NCBI GenBank assembly: GCA_951640165.1 | Contig: OX621250.1 | Coordinates: forward strand, 3,410,001-3,474,000 | Origin: Pseudoips prasinana | Taxonomy: Eukaryota > Arthropoda > Insecta > Lepidoptera > Nolidae | Reading direction: 5' to 3' | Length of the DNA stretch: 64,000 nucleotides | Notes under the pieces: model-generated | The model's input: only the letters and a program-made list of their open reading frames with translations | What the model was told of the DNA's origin: nothing | The model's database searches: none | Translations under genes and position numbers: made by a program | Shown: positions 22,066 through 33,506 of the stretch, in pieces | How positions within the stretch are numbered: position 1 is the first letter of the stretch | How the letters are laid out: every line of letters starts with the position of its first letter

Positions 22066-22205
22066 TCGCCGCCACTAATTCTATTAAAAGAATGAATTAA
22101 CCCGACAGCATTAAAATACAACGTTAGTAAATAAAAAATGTCAAATAAATAAATATCGAGGTCACATCGCATAGCGCCATCTAGCCAAAACTAACAAAAA
22201 GCTTG

Positions 22206-22367
22206 TACAGACGCACATCAAGCTACCCCAATCTGTCAAATTTCCCCAATTGAAAGTAGACCTTATGCCATTATGATAAAATTGAAAATCTATAAAAGAA
22301 ATTTGACATATTGGGGTAGCTGGATGTCGCCACCACATCCACCTACCCCAATATGTCAAATTTCTTT
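22206..22367. mobile_element. Tc1/mariner-like MITE, dimeric or rearranged copy
   Basis: Begins 'tacagacgcacatcaagcta' and carries 'accccaatctgtcaaatttc', 'ttgaaaatctataaaagaaa' and the inverted 'gacatattggggtagctgga', like the complete MITE at 45453-45591. A further 'ccacctaccccaatatgtca' follows at once, so this is a dimer or partial duplication. No coding capacity. Confidence 0.6.
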
Positions 22368-22615
22368 AGACAACGGATAAAAATACTTATTTTTTTTCTG
22401 AATATATATCCATAAAATGCCATGAAAACTCTTAGACCAAGACTAATACATATTTTAAGGGGAATTATAAAACGATCAAATACAATATACAACTACTTAG
22501 TGACTGAAGATGAGATACTGTTTTAATAACTTGAGCGGCATGAATTTGAGTAAGCGAATAATTAACTAAACTAACGAATATTGATTAATAATAAAATCCA
22601 GAACGAGCTTACAAA

Positions 22616-25610
22616 TAGTAATAATAATAATATAATAAATCCTTTATTGTCAAGTATCAATGACTCATTTTTGGTTAGTAATACATAAGAACAAAAACTT
22701 AAGCCTATGTTAGTAAATTACAAAAATATTAAAAACTAAAATAACAATAAATTAGAAATGTATTACAATCACCGCTGCACCACTCCATGCGAAGTTGAAC
22801 AGCAGTGATTTACATAGATGCAGTCCAGCCTGTCTGCAATCATTGCCAGTATACTGTTTGAGCTAACCCGCACCCTGCGCACCAAAGATGCACACCTTTT
22901 GCGCATAGTAGTTAAAAAACAGTCTACTCGCGCTTCAGCGAACATCCCTGACGCGCTACAGAAGCGGGGCAGCCCCAACAGAACCCTGAAAGCATTATTG
23001 TATTGGATACGGAGGGCATTGTAAGCTTTTTGAGTATATCTAGCCCACAGGCTGCATGTATAGAATGATGTGCAATAGGCTCTGAACAGGGTAATTTTTA
23101 CATTTTTTGAGCATCGCGCAAACCTGCGGGCTATCATGTTCACTCTCACTGACAATGCCCTCCTTTCCCTCTCCACGTCATCATTGTCTCTAAGACCGGG
23201 GGTTAGAATATGCCCCAAATTTTTAAAAGTAAAACATCTTTTTAAGGGAGTTTTATTAAGGAGAATTTGTGGCATAGTTTCAATGCTTTTACCCCCGGTT
23301 TCAAAGACCATGATTTCGCTTTTCGCTGTGTTATAAGACAGACCGTGACTTTTTACATACCTTTCACATATCGCAATCAGTTTTTGCAGGCCACAGGGGG
23401 AGGCGGACAAGATGCAGCTGTCATCGGCGTAACTAATGTTATTAAGGGATATTCCGTCAATATGACAACCCAATCTGGTAACGTTCAGTTTACCAATGAG
23501 ATCATTTATGTACAGGTTGAAAAGAATTGGCGAGGATAGACCCCCTTGCCTGACCCCACACTCCAACCCATACGAGCGTGACAGAGCCCCCCCCCCCCCA
23601 TCGTACATTGTTTACCTGATTTTCATACCAATATCTTAAAATATTGATAGTCGCAGATGGTATGTGCGTCTTCTCCAGCTTTTGCCAAAGGATATCGTAT
23701 GAGACGAGGTCAAAAGCTTTGGATAGGTCGAGAAAGCAGCAATATACAGCAGTATTTCGCTTGGTGTAGTAATTAACTGTATGCTTTAAACACAGTACAG
23801 CGCTCTCCTTTGACAGCCCAGGTCGAAACCCAAATTAGTTATCGTGCAAATTGATGTATTTGTTTAACTGTGTATTAAGCACGCTATCTAGTACCTTAGA
23901 TATGACAGTGGCTAACGATATTGGCCTATAATTAAGCTTATCCCCGAGATCAGCAGTTTTACTCTTATCTATAGGCACTACCACGGTGCGCAACATATCT
24001 GTAGGCATATAGCTATGAGTCATACAGAACGAATAGAACAACGATAACACTCTAGGTAAATGGGGTCCGGCATATTGAAGGTGCTCAATACTGAGACCGT
24101 CATAGCCCGGTGATTTACCTCTAGTCATGGATTTTATAATATGAGCAATCTCTTTGGATTTAAACTGTATCCCAGGTGCCATGTCGGCCTCAGCACTAGG
24201 CATCCTCGAAGGGGGTCCCAACGGAGATTTTACGTGGAAATGATCCTTGAAGAGGTTTGCAATATTTTACGGTTTTGACTCGCCACTGACACTCACGGGC
24301 AGCCCAGACTGGTTTTCAATTTATTTGTATTTTTCCAGAATCCACGAAAATCCTTTTTTGAATGTTGTGACGCAAGTATATCCATTTTGATTTGAGTTTC
24401 GTGATCCTGACACCATTTCAGACGTGACTTAAAGATTTTTCTGGTTTCGCACATCTCTTTGTAAACTGGTCCGGACGAAGGTTTACCATGCGAAATCCAT
24501 ATCAAAAATCTTTGCCTAGCCTGTCCGTGAGCCTCAGCGACGTGATGGTTCCAGCCCACAACTGTTTTCTTTCTAATCCACTTGTTGCTCCCTCGACCCA
24601 CCAACGCAGCCTCCGTCAAGGCTTTTACAATATCATTATACAACTTATATATAACTGGTCTATGAGAATTGTCATTACACATTTTATCACAACAACTGCT
24701 AAGTTGTCGTGGAAAACCGATAAGTCGCAACCTTTTATGACATTCCTTCTGATACAAATCTATATCGTTTTGACATCTTTCCCCCCATTATTAATACTAT
24801 AAATTTTAGGTGCTATGATATTTAAATTACATTCTATGACAAGAGGAAAATGGTCAGACCACGTGACATCTTGCTTCACTATCATATTTTTAACTGTATT
24901 GGCCGCAGTTTGAGTTACCAAACAATGATCGAGCCACCGTTTCGAACCGTTCGCCTCACTTAAAAAAGTATATGTGTTTGAAGATATTCCTAACCTTTCA
25001 GTATCAATACACAACCATTCTTGTTCTAAACAAAAGTCTACAAGTTCACGATAAAAACGTTCGGTGGGGTGTGCATTATAGTCTCCTAACATATACACAC
25101 AGTCAACATCACAATTATCTATTATAGCACTTACCGAACTCAGCACATCAGTGAAATCCGCCAAATTAGCTATCACATCTACAGGCATATACAGGCAGAA
25201 CACTAAAAAGGCCTTGTCGTTCGACATAATTTTAATCGCACAAATACGCGGATTATTATACTGAATAACGCTCACAGTTTGAAAAACATGTCGTCTCCAT
25301 AACAGCGCCACCCCTCCGTGAGGGCGGCCGCGCAGCACGCCTGCAGATATATCGACAGCTGACACCCCTGTCGCGCTGAACTATACTGGATTCTGTAAGC
25401 CACGACGGCTTACAGAATCCAGTATAGACATCTCATTTGGTAATAACCAAGTTTCTTGTAATGCTATCAAGTCACATGTTTTGCAAAGCTCACGAATACT
25501 GTCCAAAGAACGTTTCACGTTCTTACAATTAAAAGTTACAAACTTGTAGTTCTGTAAAACCATTATTTATTAATGTTATTGTCAGAGCCGGTGGCCACAA
25601 AATCATGTTT
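22616..25610 (-). mobile_element. CR1/Rex1-like non-LTR retrotransposon (degenerate, near full-length ORF2)
   Basis: The coding part runs from 25563 down to 22769 and is followed by a 3' UTR with 'tgacaataaaggatttatta' and an ATT repeat tail ending at about 22616. The 5' boundary is approximate; no ORF1-like protein is seen upstream. Trinucleotide tails fit CR1/L2-related LINEs. Assignment to the CR1/Rex1/Daphne group is from motif style (QGGLSSPILFNLYIN; NALRIQYNNAFRVLL). Confidence 0.85.
22769..25563 (-). pseudogene. LINE endonuclease-reverse transcriptase, broken
   Basis: The protein starts MVLQNYKFVTFNCKN, an AP-endonuclease (EEP) N-terminus. LIALQETWL holds the catalytic Glu, LGDYNAHP the Asp/Asn pair and WSDHFPLV the terminal Asp-His. 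The RT follows: NYRPISLATVISKV, a LDLSKAFDLVSYDIL block, GVRQGGLSSPILFNLYIN, and the catalytic YADDSCIL near 23437. Lesions from 5' to 3' on the minus strand: an in-frame stop made by a 21-bp inverted duplication at 25381-25427; a frameshift at a G6 run (24781-24786); stops near 24271 and 23836; and a frameshift at a G13 run (23587-23599). The frames are otherwise well conserved, so inactivation is fairly recent. It cannot make an active protein. Confidence 0.9.
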
Positions 25611-26944
25611 GTGTCGAAAGTGGGTGTAGTGGGTTATAATTATTCCATTTCAGATATCAAAATTCTAGCCGTGTGACTAAATTACTAAGTGAACGACTAG
25701 AAATACTGAGAGGGCAACTTCCATATTAGGATAGAGACGAGTTTTCCGGAAGTTATTTGGGTTAGGTTAGGTTAGAACTGTGACCATCAAGCAAGACACT
25801 ATTGTTGGTGAAGATTGGTGGAAAGTTTTCAAAAATCCCATTTTTTTTGGAGCTTTTTGATTTTTTCATGAGACATACAGTGCAAATCTAAACAAAAACA
25901 ATAGCGCTTGAAGTCCGCCGCACAAGCCTCTGATCTCTCTTGCTCAAAGCGAAGAAATATTAGGTCGCTCAAATATTATATTTTAGCGACCCTAATATCT
26001 CATTTTGTATTTAAAGTAACTCAAATTAATATTTGTTAGTTGCTGTTCTATTGATTTCTCGTCACTCGCAGTCAGTCGCTCACTTAGTACTATAACGTAA
26101 ATTCATTATTTTATTCACTTAAAACTTTAATTTACAGTCACTCGTTTAAATACTATCCATATTTTAACGAACGCAAATATTTGTCTTATGCTAAGATCGA
26201 ACTGTAACCTTTGTCCCAGAAGGCAGGTCTCTACCAACTGAATCATAACGGTCGTCCAAATCCTTTAATGGCAAATGGACTTCCTACAAAATCTTCACAA
26301 ATATGCCAATTTAGTCCAATTAGGTTAAGTAAGCGGTCCTGTTAGCGAACCATGGAATCCATTACATCAAAGGGGTACTTATAACTTCATTTAATTACGA
26401 CAAAATCAAACAACCTAGTGTTATAATTGCGACTTTGAAGAGAAGATATTCCACGGTTTATTTCCACTTAGTAAAAGGGACAACTTTGCTTTTAAGTATT
26501 CTGATAAAAATATTCTAATTAATTGGTTAATCCTTTTAGTTGGCACTCATTATCTTTTAATGCGTTATAAAGAGATCTGAGAGTGTTTATTAACCTTATC
26601 TCTATACACATATACGAGTATAATTTAATCAACAATTAACTGTTAGGGCGACTGTTATTATAATATTTATTTAATAACAACGAATGAATAATAATAATAA
26701 TGGCTATTAATAATGAATGTTTATGTGGCAACACCAAGCAGTGAGGTTAAGAGGCAGACGAACTAAATATTATTTATTATCATTTACCAAACACGGTAAT
26801 GGTAAAAGCAAAATGTAAAGTTTCAAATTAGAGCCTTCACCAAGATGGTAAGCATAGAAAACAGAAGTTTGTACCAGGATGGTAAGCATAGACATTTACG
26901 ATTGTGTACTGTTTCAAAATGATCGTTGATATAAAATAACTTAT
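25611..26944. other. unassigned AT-rich stretch
   Basis: No gene is seen. Three tandem units of the insect telomeric pentamer (gggttaggttaggttag, about 25759-25775) and a short AAT run (26686-26700) are the only notable words. Confidence 0.4.
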
Positions 26945-27195
26945 TGGCATGTTTGGCAAATGCTTGCTTTTCACGCCGGAGGTCGTGGGTTCTATTCCCA
27001 ACCAGGACAGATATTTGTGTACATGAACATGTCTGTTGTATCTGTCCTGAGTCTGGATGGAATTATCTATATAAGTATGTATTTACAAAAGAAAAGTAGT
27101 ATATGCAGTATATCAGTTATCTGGTTTCCATAATACAAGCTCTGTTTAGTTTGGGATCCGATGGCCGTTTGTATATAATGTCCCAGGATATTATT
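26945..27195 (+). repeat. tRNA-derived SINE (SINE-B), near complete
   Basis: T-arm/B box 'gtcgtgggttctattcccaa', body 'ttgtgtacatgaacatgtct', 'ctggtttccataatacaagc', and end 'tagtttgggatccgatggcc', then 'atgtcccaggatattattat'. The 3' half is recognisably related to SINE-A, so the two families share a body. Confidence 0.65.
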
Positions 27196-27251
27196 ATTAC
27201 CTGTTGTTGCATAAACCTGGAATATATCCATACACTTAAGCGCTTTAGCCA

Positions 27252-27570
27252 TATCTATACATATAATAAAATCGTAGGAAAGTCAAAACTGTACATTGAA
27301 TATTTTTTTAAATGGATACCTGGGGCGTGATATACAATCGATATCGAAGCCAAAAATATAGATTTTAGAATTTTTGTCTGTTTGTCTGTATGTATGTCCG
27401 GGCTAAACTCAAAAGTACTGCATGGATTTACTTCAAATTTTGCATGAATATTACTAAGAGGTTGGGTCAACATATAGGCTACATATTCTCACGCTATCAC
27501 CTACGGGGGAGGAGCTGTGGTAATTTATAAAGTTAAACACTGGTAAAACCGCGGGGCACAGCTAGTGTTT
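27252..27570 (-). repeat. GCCCCGCGG-headed dispersed repeat
   Basis: Plus strand: 'acataataaaatcgtaggaa', 'ttttgtctgtttgtctgtat', 'ttgcatgaatattactaaga', ending 'aaccgcggggcacagctagt'. This is the reverse of 17211-17515. Confidence 0.8.
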
Positions 27571-28599
27571 TAATATAATCAAGTATAAAATTAATAGAAT
27601 ACTGAAAAAAAAATATTTTTTGCGTGTATTACTAGTTGTTATTCTCTCGTTCTATGAAGCTCTAATCTCGTTATATCGTTCAGACTTCCGTAGAAGTAAA
27701 AAATTCTGATTTACCCCAAAGGGAAGCATAGTAACTACTTTACTTTTCTGACTCATTGCTTCTTTGTCATTAAACTCATAGCGGGATCCAAACCAGATGT
27801 AGCGACCCGGGAAATATCTGAACGGTATTCAGAGTATTTCCATTGTGTGCTACTGCCCATCCTAGCTTACAAGGATGGAGGATGAGAGGGTGGAGCTAGA
27901 TTTGGCATCACTATGAGCTTGTTATTTTTTTTTTTAATATTTTCCATTTTTAATTACTCTTTTACATCAATTACGTGTTGCATACGCTAAACTTCAAAAA
28001 CGATGCATTACAAACTTAAGGACATACTGCTCGGTGAATGTGACACTGTTATCAGTGAGTTACATTCGCGCGATGCTGTAGATCGACTAGATGCTTTAAT
28101 TCTAGATGAGCTGTTTTGTTATAATTATGTTTTCTCTTTGTTGTGTATTAGTTTTAACATAGATTTAAGATTTTAAAATATTTAAGTATATAGTATAATA
28201 AAAATTGTGACTACCTTTAATATTATATAAACGAGCGCGTCTCGCCAACAAGCTTTGTCGCTTGGCGAGGAACAATTTAATTGTAAAAATGTAATTTTCT
28301 TTTATGAATAAACAATAAAAAAAATTTAATAAAAATTAAAAGCTGTGACACACATTACACAAGACAGACAAAGGACTTAAAGCAATAATCCTTCTCTATT
28401 CGTGTCAAGATTAAAATGAATAAGAACGTTCTGAAGTTTATTCATAAATATAAAGTAGATTCTTCACGGCTCCTGTTCTCTTTATTTTCTTTTTCTTAGT
28501 TTACTGTGGGGGATTAGTTTGGCACTTCAACAACTAAGTTTGCAATGCACCAGACTATTTCTAGGAACAAATGTAATATCAAACTTAGCCTGAGAGGTT
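27571..28599. other. mostly unassigned; short dispersed repeat at 27780-27912
   Basis: 27780-27912 ('gcgggatccaaaccag', 'cattgtgtgctactgcccat', 'cctagcttacaaggatg') matches 43515-43648 in order and spacing, so it is an old repeat. The rest shows no gene. Confidence 0.45.
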
Positions 28600-29950
28600 A
28601 ACTAGTATCTCGGAGCAACAATTTTTAGTTGTTGGTATACCACTTTATTAATTTCAACAAGTTGTAATAATCTACTTCGGGGAACGTACTTGGAATGAAC
28701 GGAATTCTTGAAATGAAAGCTTTTTATCAAGGAAATGGGAATTGTTGATGTAGTGTGTTTAGCTGCAGATGATGGGCCTTTTAAAGTACGCATCACGCAA
28801 TAGCTGCTCAAATTCAGGAAGTTGGCGGCATCACAAGCCCGTCGACGATCTCTCATGCGCTTCGTCATCGTCGGTTAATGCCCGGTTCCTTTATTTTACG
28901 ATCCGTCATTGGACCAACGTTACCATCCGTAATTCAGCTACCGATACCGATGCAAAACTAGTGTTCCACAATGCCCTACCTGCGACGAACATCCGTAGTT
29001 TAAACCACCTACGACTCGTTCGGCGATGAACCTCTCGCTCCTCTTCACGATTAGTTATAACAAAACTTCGTACGTCAATTATGCAACTAAAATCATTTAT
29101 TATTCTGTAATATTATGTGAGTAATAGTACAAATTACTGTACTTATAGTTACAGTAATAATTTAATTTGCGTTTTAGGTTTAAAATATTTAAAAATCATT
29201 AGTATTGAAAATTTGATGTTACGAGTGCATGGTGTGAACAAAACGCGTAACAGGAAAGCGCATGGCGCATGCGTCTGTCGTCTGACGTCTGTCCAGGAGT
29301 ATTTCATGGTCTTTAAATAAGTTTTTAAATTGAGTATTTAATCTAAGGTTTGTGGTTATGAAATCTTAGAAGATAGAAAAATAATCAACCCTTTCTAACG
29401 GAAAACAAACCCATGAATTCTCTATCAGTTTCAGAGCTAGACATCACGGAAATCTCCTCAAACACTATGTTAACTACCAAAATAAAATACAAACGACTGG
29501 TAAACCGACCGAATTCGACTAGTAATCAAAGCAGTAACGCCTCGTTATTTTGACAGTTCCGTGACAGTAGAAAATATTTATAGGAACACTTTCGAACGCA
29601 TCTCCATACAATAAGCTTACTAACGTCCTCCCATCCGTTAGTAACCAGACGTTGGTTATTTGGATAACGACTAGTATTTTTTAGGAACGGTTTTGCGTTA
29701 CGGCTGGTAGAAATTCTAACTATTCGTAGTAGAAACGATTCGTTTTTGGAATATAGGAACCGGGCGTAAGTCACAAACTATTTTTCTGCTGCATGGAATG
29801 AAAAAATGGGCTTTTCTTACTGGACGATGGATTTTAATGGACGTTAGACCGCCGCGCCGACGTGCTTCTGATACCGTCAACTTCTTGAATTTGAGCAACT
29901 AGGAATAATTTTGCATACTTAATAATCCCAATTACAATTTTATAATCAAT
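28600..29950. other. possible decayed DNA element with inverted arms
   Basis: The minus strand at 28868-28795 and the plus strand at 29840-29900 both read ASDTVNFLNLS-like codons (CDAANFLNLSSY versus SDTVNFLNLSN), so about 70 bp is present in inverted orientation at the two ends of a 1.1-kb stretch. The short open frames between have no recognisable domain. It could be a terminal-inverted-repeat transposon remnant or two oppositely inserted repeats. Confidence 0.35.
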
Positions 29951-29969
29951 AATAAAGAATTTTAGTCTA

Positions 29970-30268
29970 TACATTATAATAAAATCGTAGGAAAGTCAAA
30001 ACTGTACATTGAATATTTTTTTAAAAAGGATAGTTAAAGGATAGTCTATATAAATATCGAAGCCAAAAATATAAATATAATATATAAATATATGTGTGTC
30101 TGTTTGTCTGTATGTATGTCCGGGCTAAACTCAGAAAGTACTGCATGGATTTACTTCAAATTTTGCATGAATATTATTAAGAGGACGGGTCAACATATAG
30201 GCTACATATTATGAGCTATTATAATTTATAAAATTTAACGCGGGTAAAATCGCGGGGCACAGCTAGTC
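29970..30268 (-). repeat. GCCCCGCGG-headed dispersed repeat
   Basis: Plus strand: 'cattataataaaatcgtagg', 'gtgtgtctgtttgtctgtat', 'ggtcaacatataggctacat', ending 'atcgcggggcacagctagtc'. Very close to 27252-27570. Confidence 0.8.
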
Positions 30269-30354
30269 AAAGATAATGGTAAAGATTAGTCATTTCTCAA
30301 ATATGGGTACATTGTGCATGTTATCAAAAAATCTGGAAGCAGCTGGTTACAAAT

Positions 30355-30440
30355 AGCCCACCCATTGTAAAGATATTTAAGGGAGGCTTTGGCCCACCGC
30401 TAGACATAGGTTTTTCCCAAAGATCTTTCGGCTGAAATGA
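30355..30440 (+). repeat. RTE-like LINE tail, diverged
   Basis: 'ttaagggaggctttggccca', 'ccgctagacatagg', 'ctttcggctgaaatgat'. Recognisable but strongly mutated. Confidence 0.45.
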
Positions 30441-30564
30441 TAAAAGTTAAAGTACATTATATTTATACTTAAATTTCAATGACTTATGTTGGGTACAATG
30501 GTCGGTTTTAGTAATGCTTAAGCTAAACCTCAACTTTCAGGAATTTGTACATTTGTACAGACGG

Positions 30565-30750
30565 CTACAGTGGTAAAACGATAGCGATAGCCAGTGGTAA
30601 AAATCGCTGACAAAAGACTGTCGTCGTTTTGACTTCAAACGGAAGAAACATATAACCTTCACCGAAGATAACATATTTCCTCCGCTCGAGGCTCTCAGCC
30701 TTTCCCACAGCATCGTCCACCCTCGAACTAACTTGAAAGTTTGTGATCAA
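30565..30750 (-). pseudogene. RLE-type LINE endonuclease fragment
   Basis: The minus-strand frame reads NFQVSSRVDDAVGKAESLERRKY and then GEGYMFLPFEVKT. This lines up with HLQVSSRSGGAVAEAAENSKRSKY and GDGYIFIPFGVET of the intact element at 57860-57972: the C-terminal restriction-like endonuclease region with the catalytic Lys segment. Identity is partial, so it is an older, independent copy of the same family. Nothing upstream of this block was recognised. Confidence 0.7.
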
Positions 30751-30771
30751 ATTTCTCCTTTTTTATATAAG

Positions 30772-31080
30772 TACTAGCAGTGCCCGCGACTTCATCCGCG
30801 TGTTAATTAGTTTATTGAATTTTTTAGTAAAAAAAATCATTTTCCTAAAATAAAAGTAGCCTAAGTTACTCCTTATTACATCAGCTACATGCCAATAAAA
30901 GTCCCGTCAAAATTGGTCCAGCCATTACAGAGATTAGCCGGAACAAACAGACAGACAGACAAAAATTGTAAAAAAATATTTAGGTGTATATACCGTATAT
31001 ATATTCATATTTATGCAGTAAAACACGGTTATTTCAATATTACAAACAGACACTCCAATTTTATTTATTTGTAAGATAGA
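30772..31080 (+). repeat. GCCCGCGAC-headed dispersed repeat
   Basis: Head 'gtgcccgcgacttcatccgc', then 'attggtccagccattacaga', 'cggaacaaacagacagacag', and end 'cactccaattttatttattt'. It is a cousin of the GCCCCGCGG repeats and of the head of the large element at 40929-42893. 31081-31420 is unassigned. Confidence 0.7.
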
Positions 31081-31420
31081 TTACTATTTTTTCCATTTTA
31101 GCTTCATATAAAATGAAATTTTGTTACTTTAATGTTAATGAAAATCAGCTATCTCGTTTTATGCAATACCTACTATCCATCGTTGCCATTTGAATAATAT
31201 TTAATAAAACTCGCATATTTTATGACATTCATAATTTATGGCTGGAATATATTAACATGGAGCCAAAGCCCAGAAATGTCAGAAACATGAAAATGTATTT
31301 AAAACAACTTTATGTTTGTGACGGGAAAGGAATAAAAACAGAAAATTTAATTTATTATACCTTTATTACACAACGTTGAGCCTAAAAGAATAAATAAGAC
31401 TGAATTGCTTCTTTTATATA

Positions 31421-31712
31421 TATAAGAGGGAGACAATCGAGCATATGGGTCCTGGGTACCTGATGGTAAGTGATCACCGCCGCCCATGTACACAAGTTAC
31501 ATGTACGCACCAGAGTTATCGCAGGTGCTTTGCCGGCCTTAAAGATGTCTGCAAACAAGTGTTGCTGACACTTACCCCACCCGATGAGCTCTGGCAACCT
31601 TACTCACACGCAGAAACAAAGCATTCAGTTATTATTATTGTTATTAAGGAATGTCTTCTGTAAGGTGAAGAAACTTCCCTAGTTGGACTGCTCTTTGAGC
31701 GAATGAACGCTT
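31421..31712 (-). repeat. LINE-tail SINE-like repeat
   Basis: Plus strand: 'ctgatggtaagtgatcaccg', 'gccggccttaaagatgtctg', 'tgagctctggcaaccttact', 'ggaatgtcttctgtaaggtg', 'gactgctctttgagcgaatg'. Near full length. Confidence 0.8.
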
Positions 31713-31723
31713 GTACGAAGAAA

Positions 31724-31815
31724 ACGACATCTTGAGAGAAGTAGGGCTTCTCTCAAGATGTCGTCTTCTTATTGAATAAAGGAAGCGTTCGTATTAAATT
31801 CAATTTAATACGAAC
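31724..31815. repeat. two adjacent perfect hairpins
   Basis: Hairpin 1: 18-bp perfect arms 31724-31741 and 31747-31764, 5-nt loop. Hairpin 2: 14-bp perfect arms 31787-31800 and 31802-31815, 1-nt loop. They directly follow the SINE-like repeat. Confidence 0.9.
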
Positions 31816-31969
31816 ACACACACATCTTCACTTATCATCAGGTGAACTCGTGGTCAAGCGCAAACCCATTCAGCATAAAAAAAAATCAATTTATGCAAGT
31901 GGGTGTTTTTTTTCAAGGATTCTAAAGAATATTTTAACAGTATTCCAATACATTTTTTTTCGTTTAGTT

Positions 31970-32360
31970 TTATGGCTGTGTTACACTCATTTCACTTTGG
32001 AAGTGTCTCTCACGCAAACTATTCAGTTTAGAAAAAAAATATATCAGGAATGAAAACACGCACACATAAATAGAAAGGAAACACAAACGTGTTAAAAAAA
32101 AAATTCATCGAACCCATACGGGTTATATTTAATTTTTTTTTTGAGTTTCATTTCTAAGTATTGGGAAACCCCCAAAATGTGATGTTGTTATTTCTATTTT
32201 TATTTGAAAATATTAATGCGGTTTTCAGAATACATCTACTCACCCAGTTTCTACAATACAGCTCTTATAGTTTCGGAAAAAAGTGGCTGTGACATACGGA
32301 CGGACAGAGAGACATGACGAATCTATAAGGGTTCCGGCCATTTGGCTACGGAACCCTAAA
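31970..32360 (+). repeat. dispersed repeat ending in acggaaccctaaaaa
   Basis: 'tttggaagtgtctctcacgc', 'aaagtggctgtgacatacgg', 'gacatgacgaatctataagg', end 'tggctacggaaccctaaaaa'. Same family as 16345-16907, with a different central part. 32361-32783 downstream shows no gene. Confidence 0.65.
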
Positions 32361-32783
32361 AATATGGCGCCCAGCAATAGTACTGTATAACAACCACTGT
32401 AAATGTACTCATTTTTATGGACAATAAATGAATTATGAATAAGTTTACGAAAAATCTCGCCTGACTTAACATATTTATCACTTAAACCAGTGTCAAAATA
32501 TAAATTTTAAATCCAAAGCTCACAATTCCGCATATTTGGCCGCGGTTCACCGTAATATTTTACATGTAAATAAAAGTAATTAAAACGTGTGTTGATTACG
32601 ACGAAAAAACAAACATATTAGCGGAATACATTTAGAATAAAGACATGGAAACCACTCGTGGATATTTACATTTACTGTGAATGTGGAAGTTACTAAGTAA
32701 TTGGTGTTTTCTTTAGTGATAGCCAGAGACCTTGGCCATGACTAAAAAAACACAAAAATATTTCCACAATAATAATATAATAT

Positions 32784-33030
32784 AATATCTACAGGACAAT
32801 GTCACACAGATCTTCCTAGCCCCAAACTAAGCAAAGCTTGTACTATGGGTACCAGGTGACGATATACATACTTATATAGATAGATAAATACTTAAATACA
32901 TAGCAAACATCCATGACTCAGAAACAAATATTCGTGCTCATCACACAAATATTTGCACTTACCGGGATTCGAACCAAGGACCACCAGCTTCGTAGGCAGG
33001 AGCACTACCAACTAGGCTACGGTGACCGTC
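32784..33030 (-). repeat. tRNA-derived SINE (SINE-A), near complete
   Basis: The minus strand starts 'gaccgtcaccgtagcctagt'. It has the A box (tagttggtagtgctcctg), the B box (tggttcgaatcccgg), the body 'tgtatatcgtcacctggtac' and the conserved end. Internal RNA polymerase III promoter elements are therefore visible. Confidence 0.85.
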
Positions 33031-33262
33031 AATGGCGTTGGGTCCATCATTTGCCATAATCGCCACGCTTGACTAACGGGTTGGTGATCACAGTATGATG
33101 GTCATAGTATACAGAGCCGTTGTTCCCCTTTCTCTGGAAGATACCCCCTAGATCGACTTCTACGCCCCCCACTGGTTGAGATCGGGTTGTTAATGTGAAT
33201 AAAATCTCTTTAATTTTAATGTTCACCTGAGTTACTTGGCTGTATTGAGCTCTTATAATATA

Positions 33263-33506
33263 TGACCGCAGCCTAGTTGGTAGTGCTCCTGCCTACGAAG
33301 CTGGTGGTCCTGGGTTTGAATCCCGGTAAGTGCAAATATTTGTGTAATGAGCACGAATATTTGTTTCTAAGTCATGGATGTTTTCTATGTATTTAAGTAT
33401 TTATCTATCTATATAAGTATGTATATCGTCGCCTGGTACCCATAGTACAAGCTTTGCTTAGTTTGGAGCTAGGGTGATCTGTGTGACATTGTCCCTAGAT
33501 ATTATA
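33263..33506 (+). repeat. tRNA-derived SINE (SINE-A), near complete
   Basis: A box 'tagttggtagtgctcctg' and B box 'gggtttgaatcccgg', then 'gtgcaaatatttgtgtaatg', an ATCT/ATAT run, and the end 'acattgtccctagatattat'. It lies only 230 bp from the oppositely oriented copy at 32784-33030. Confidence 0.85.

Noticed and set aside
22818..23539. plus-strand frames opposite the CR1-like LINE
   Set aside because: Antisense shadows of the RT coding region.
25759..25775. telomere or telomere-fusion site from TTAGG units
   Set aside because: Only three units, no subtelomeric features; chance is sufficient.
33263..33340. functional tRNA genes at SINE heads
   Set aside because: A and B boxes are present, but acceptor and anticodon stems do not fold, and the same head repeats with SINE bodies.
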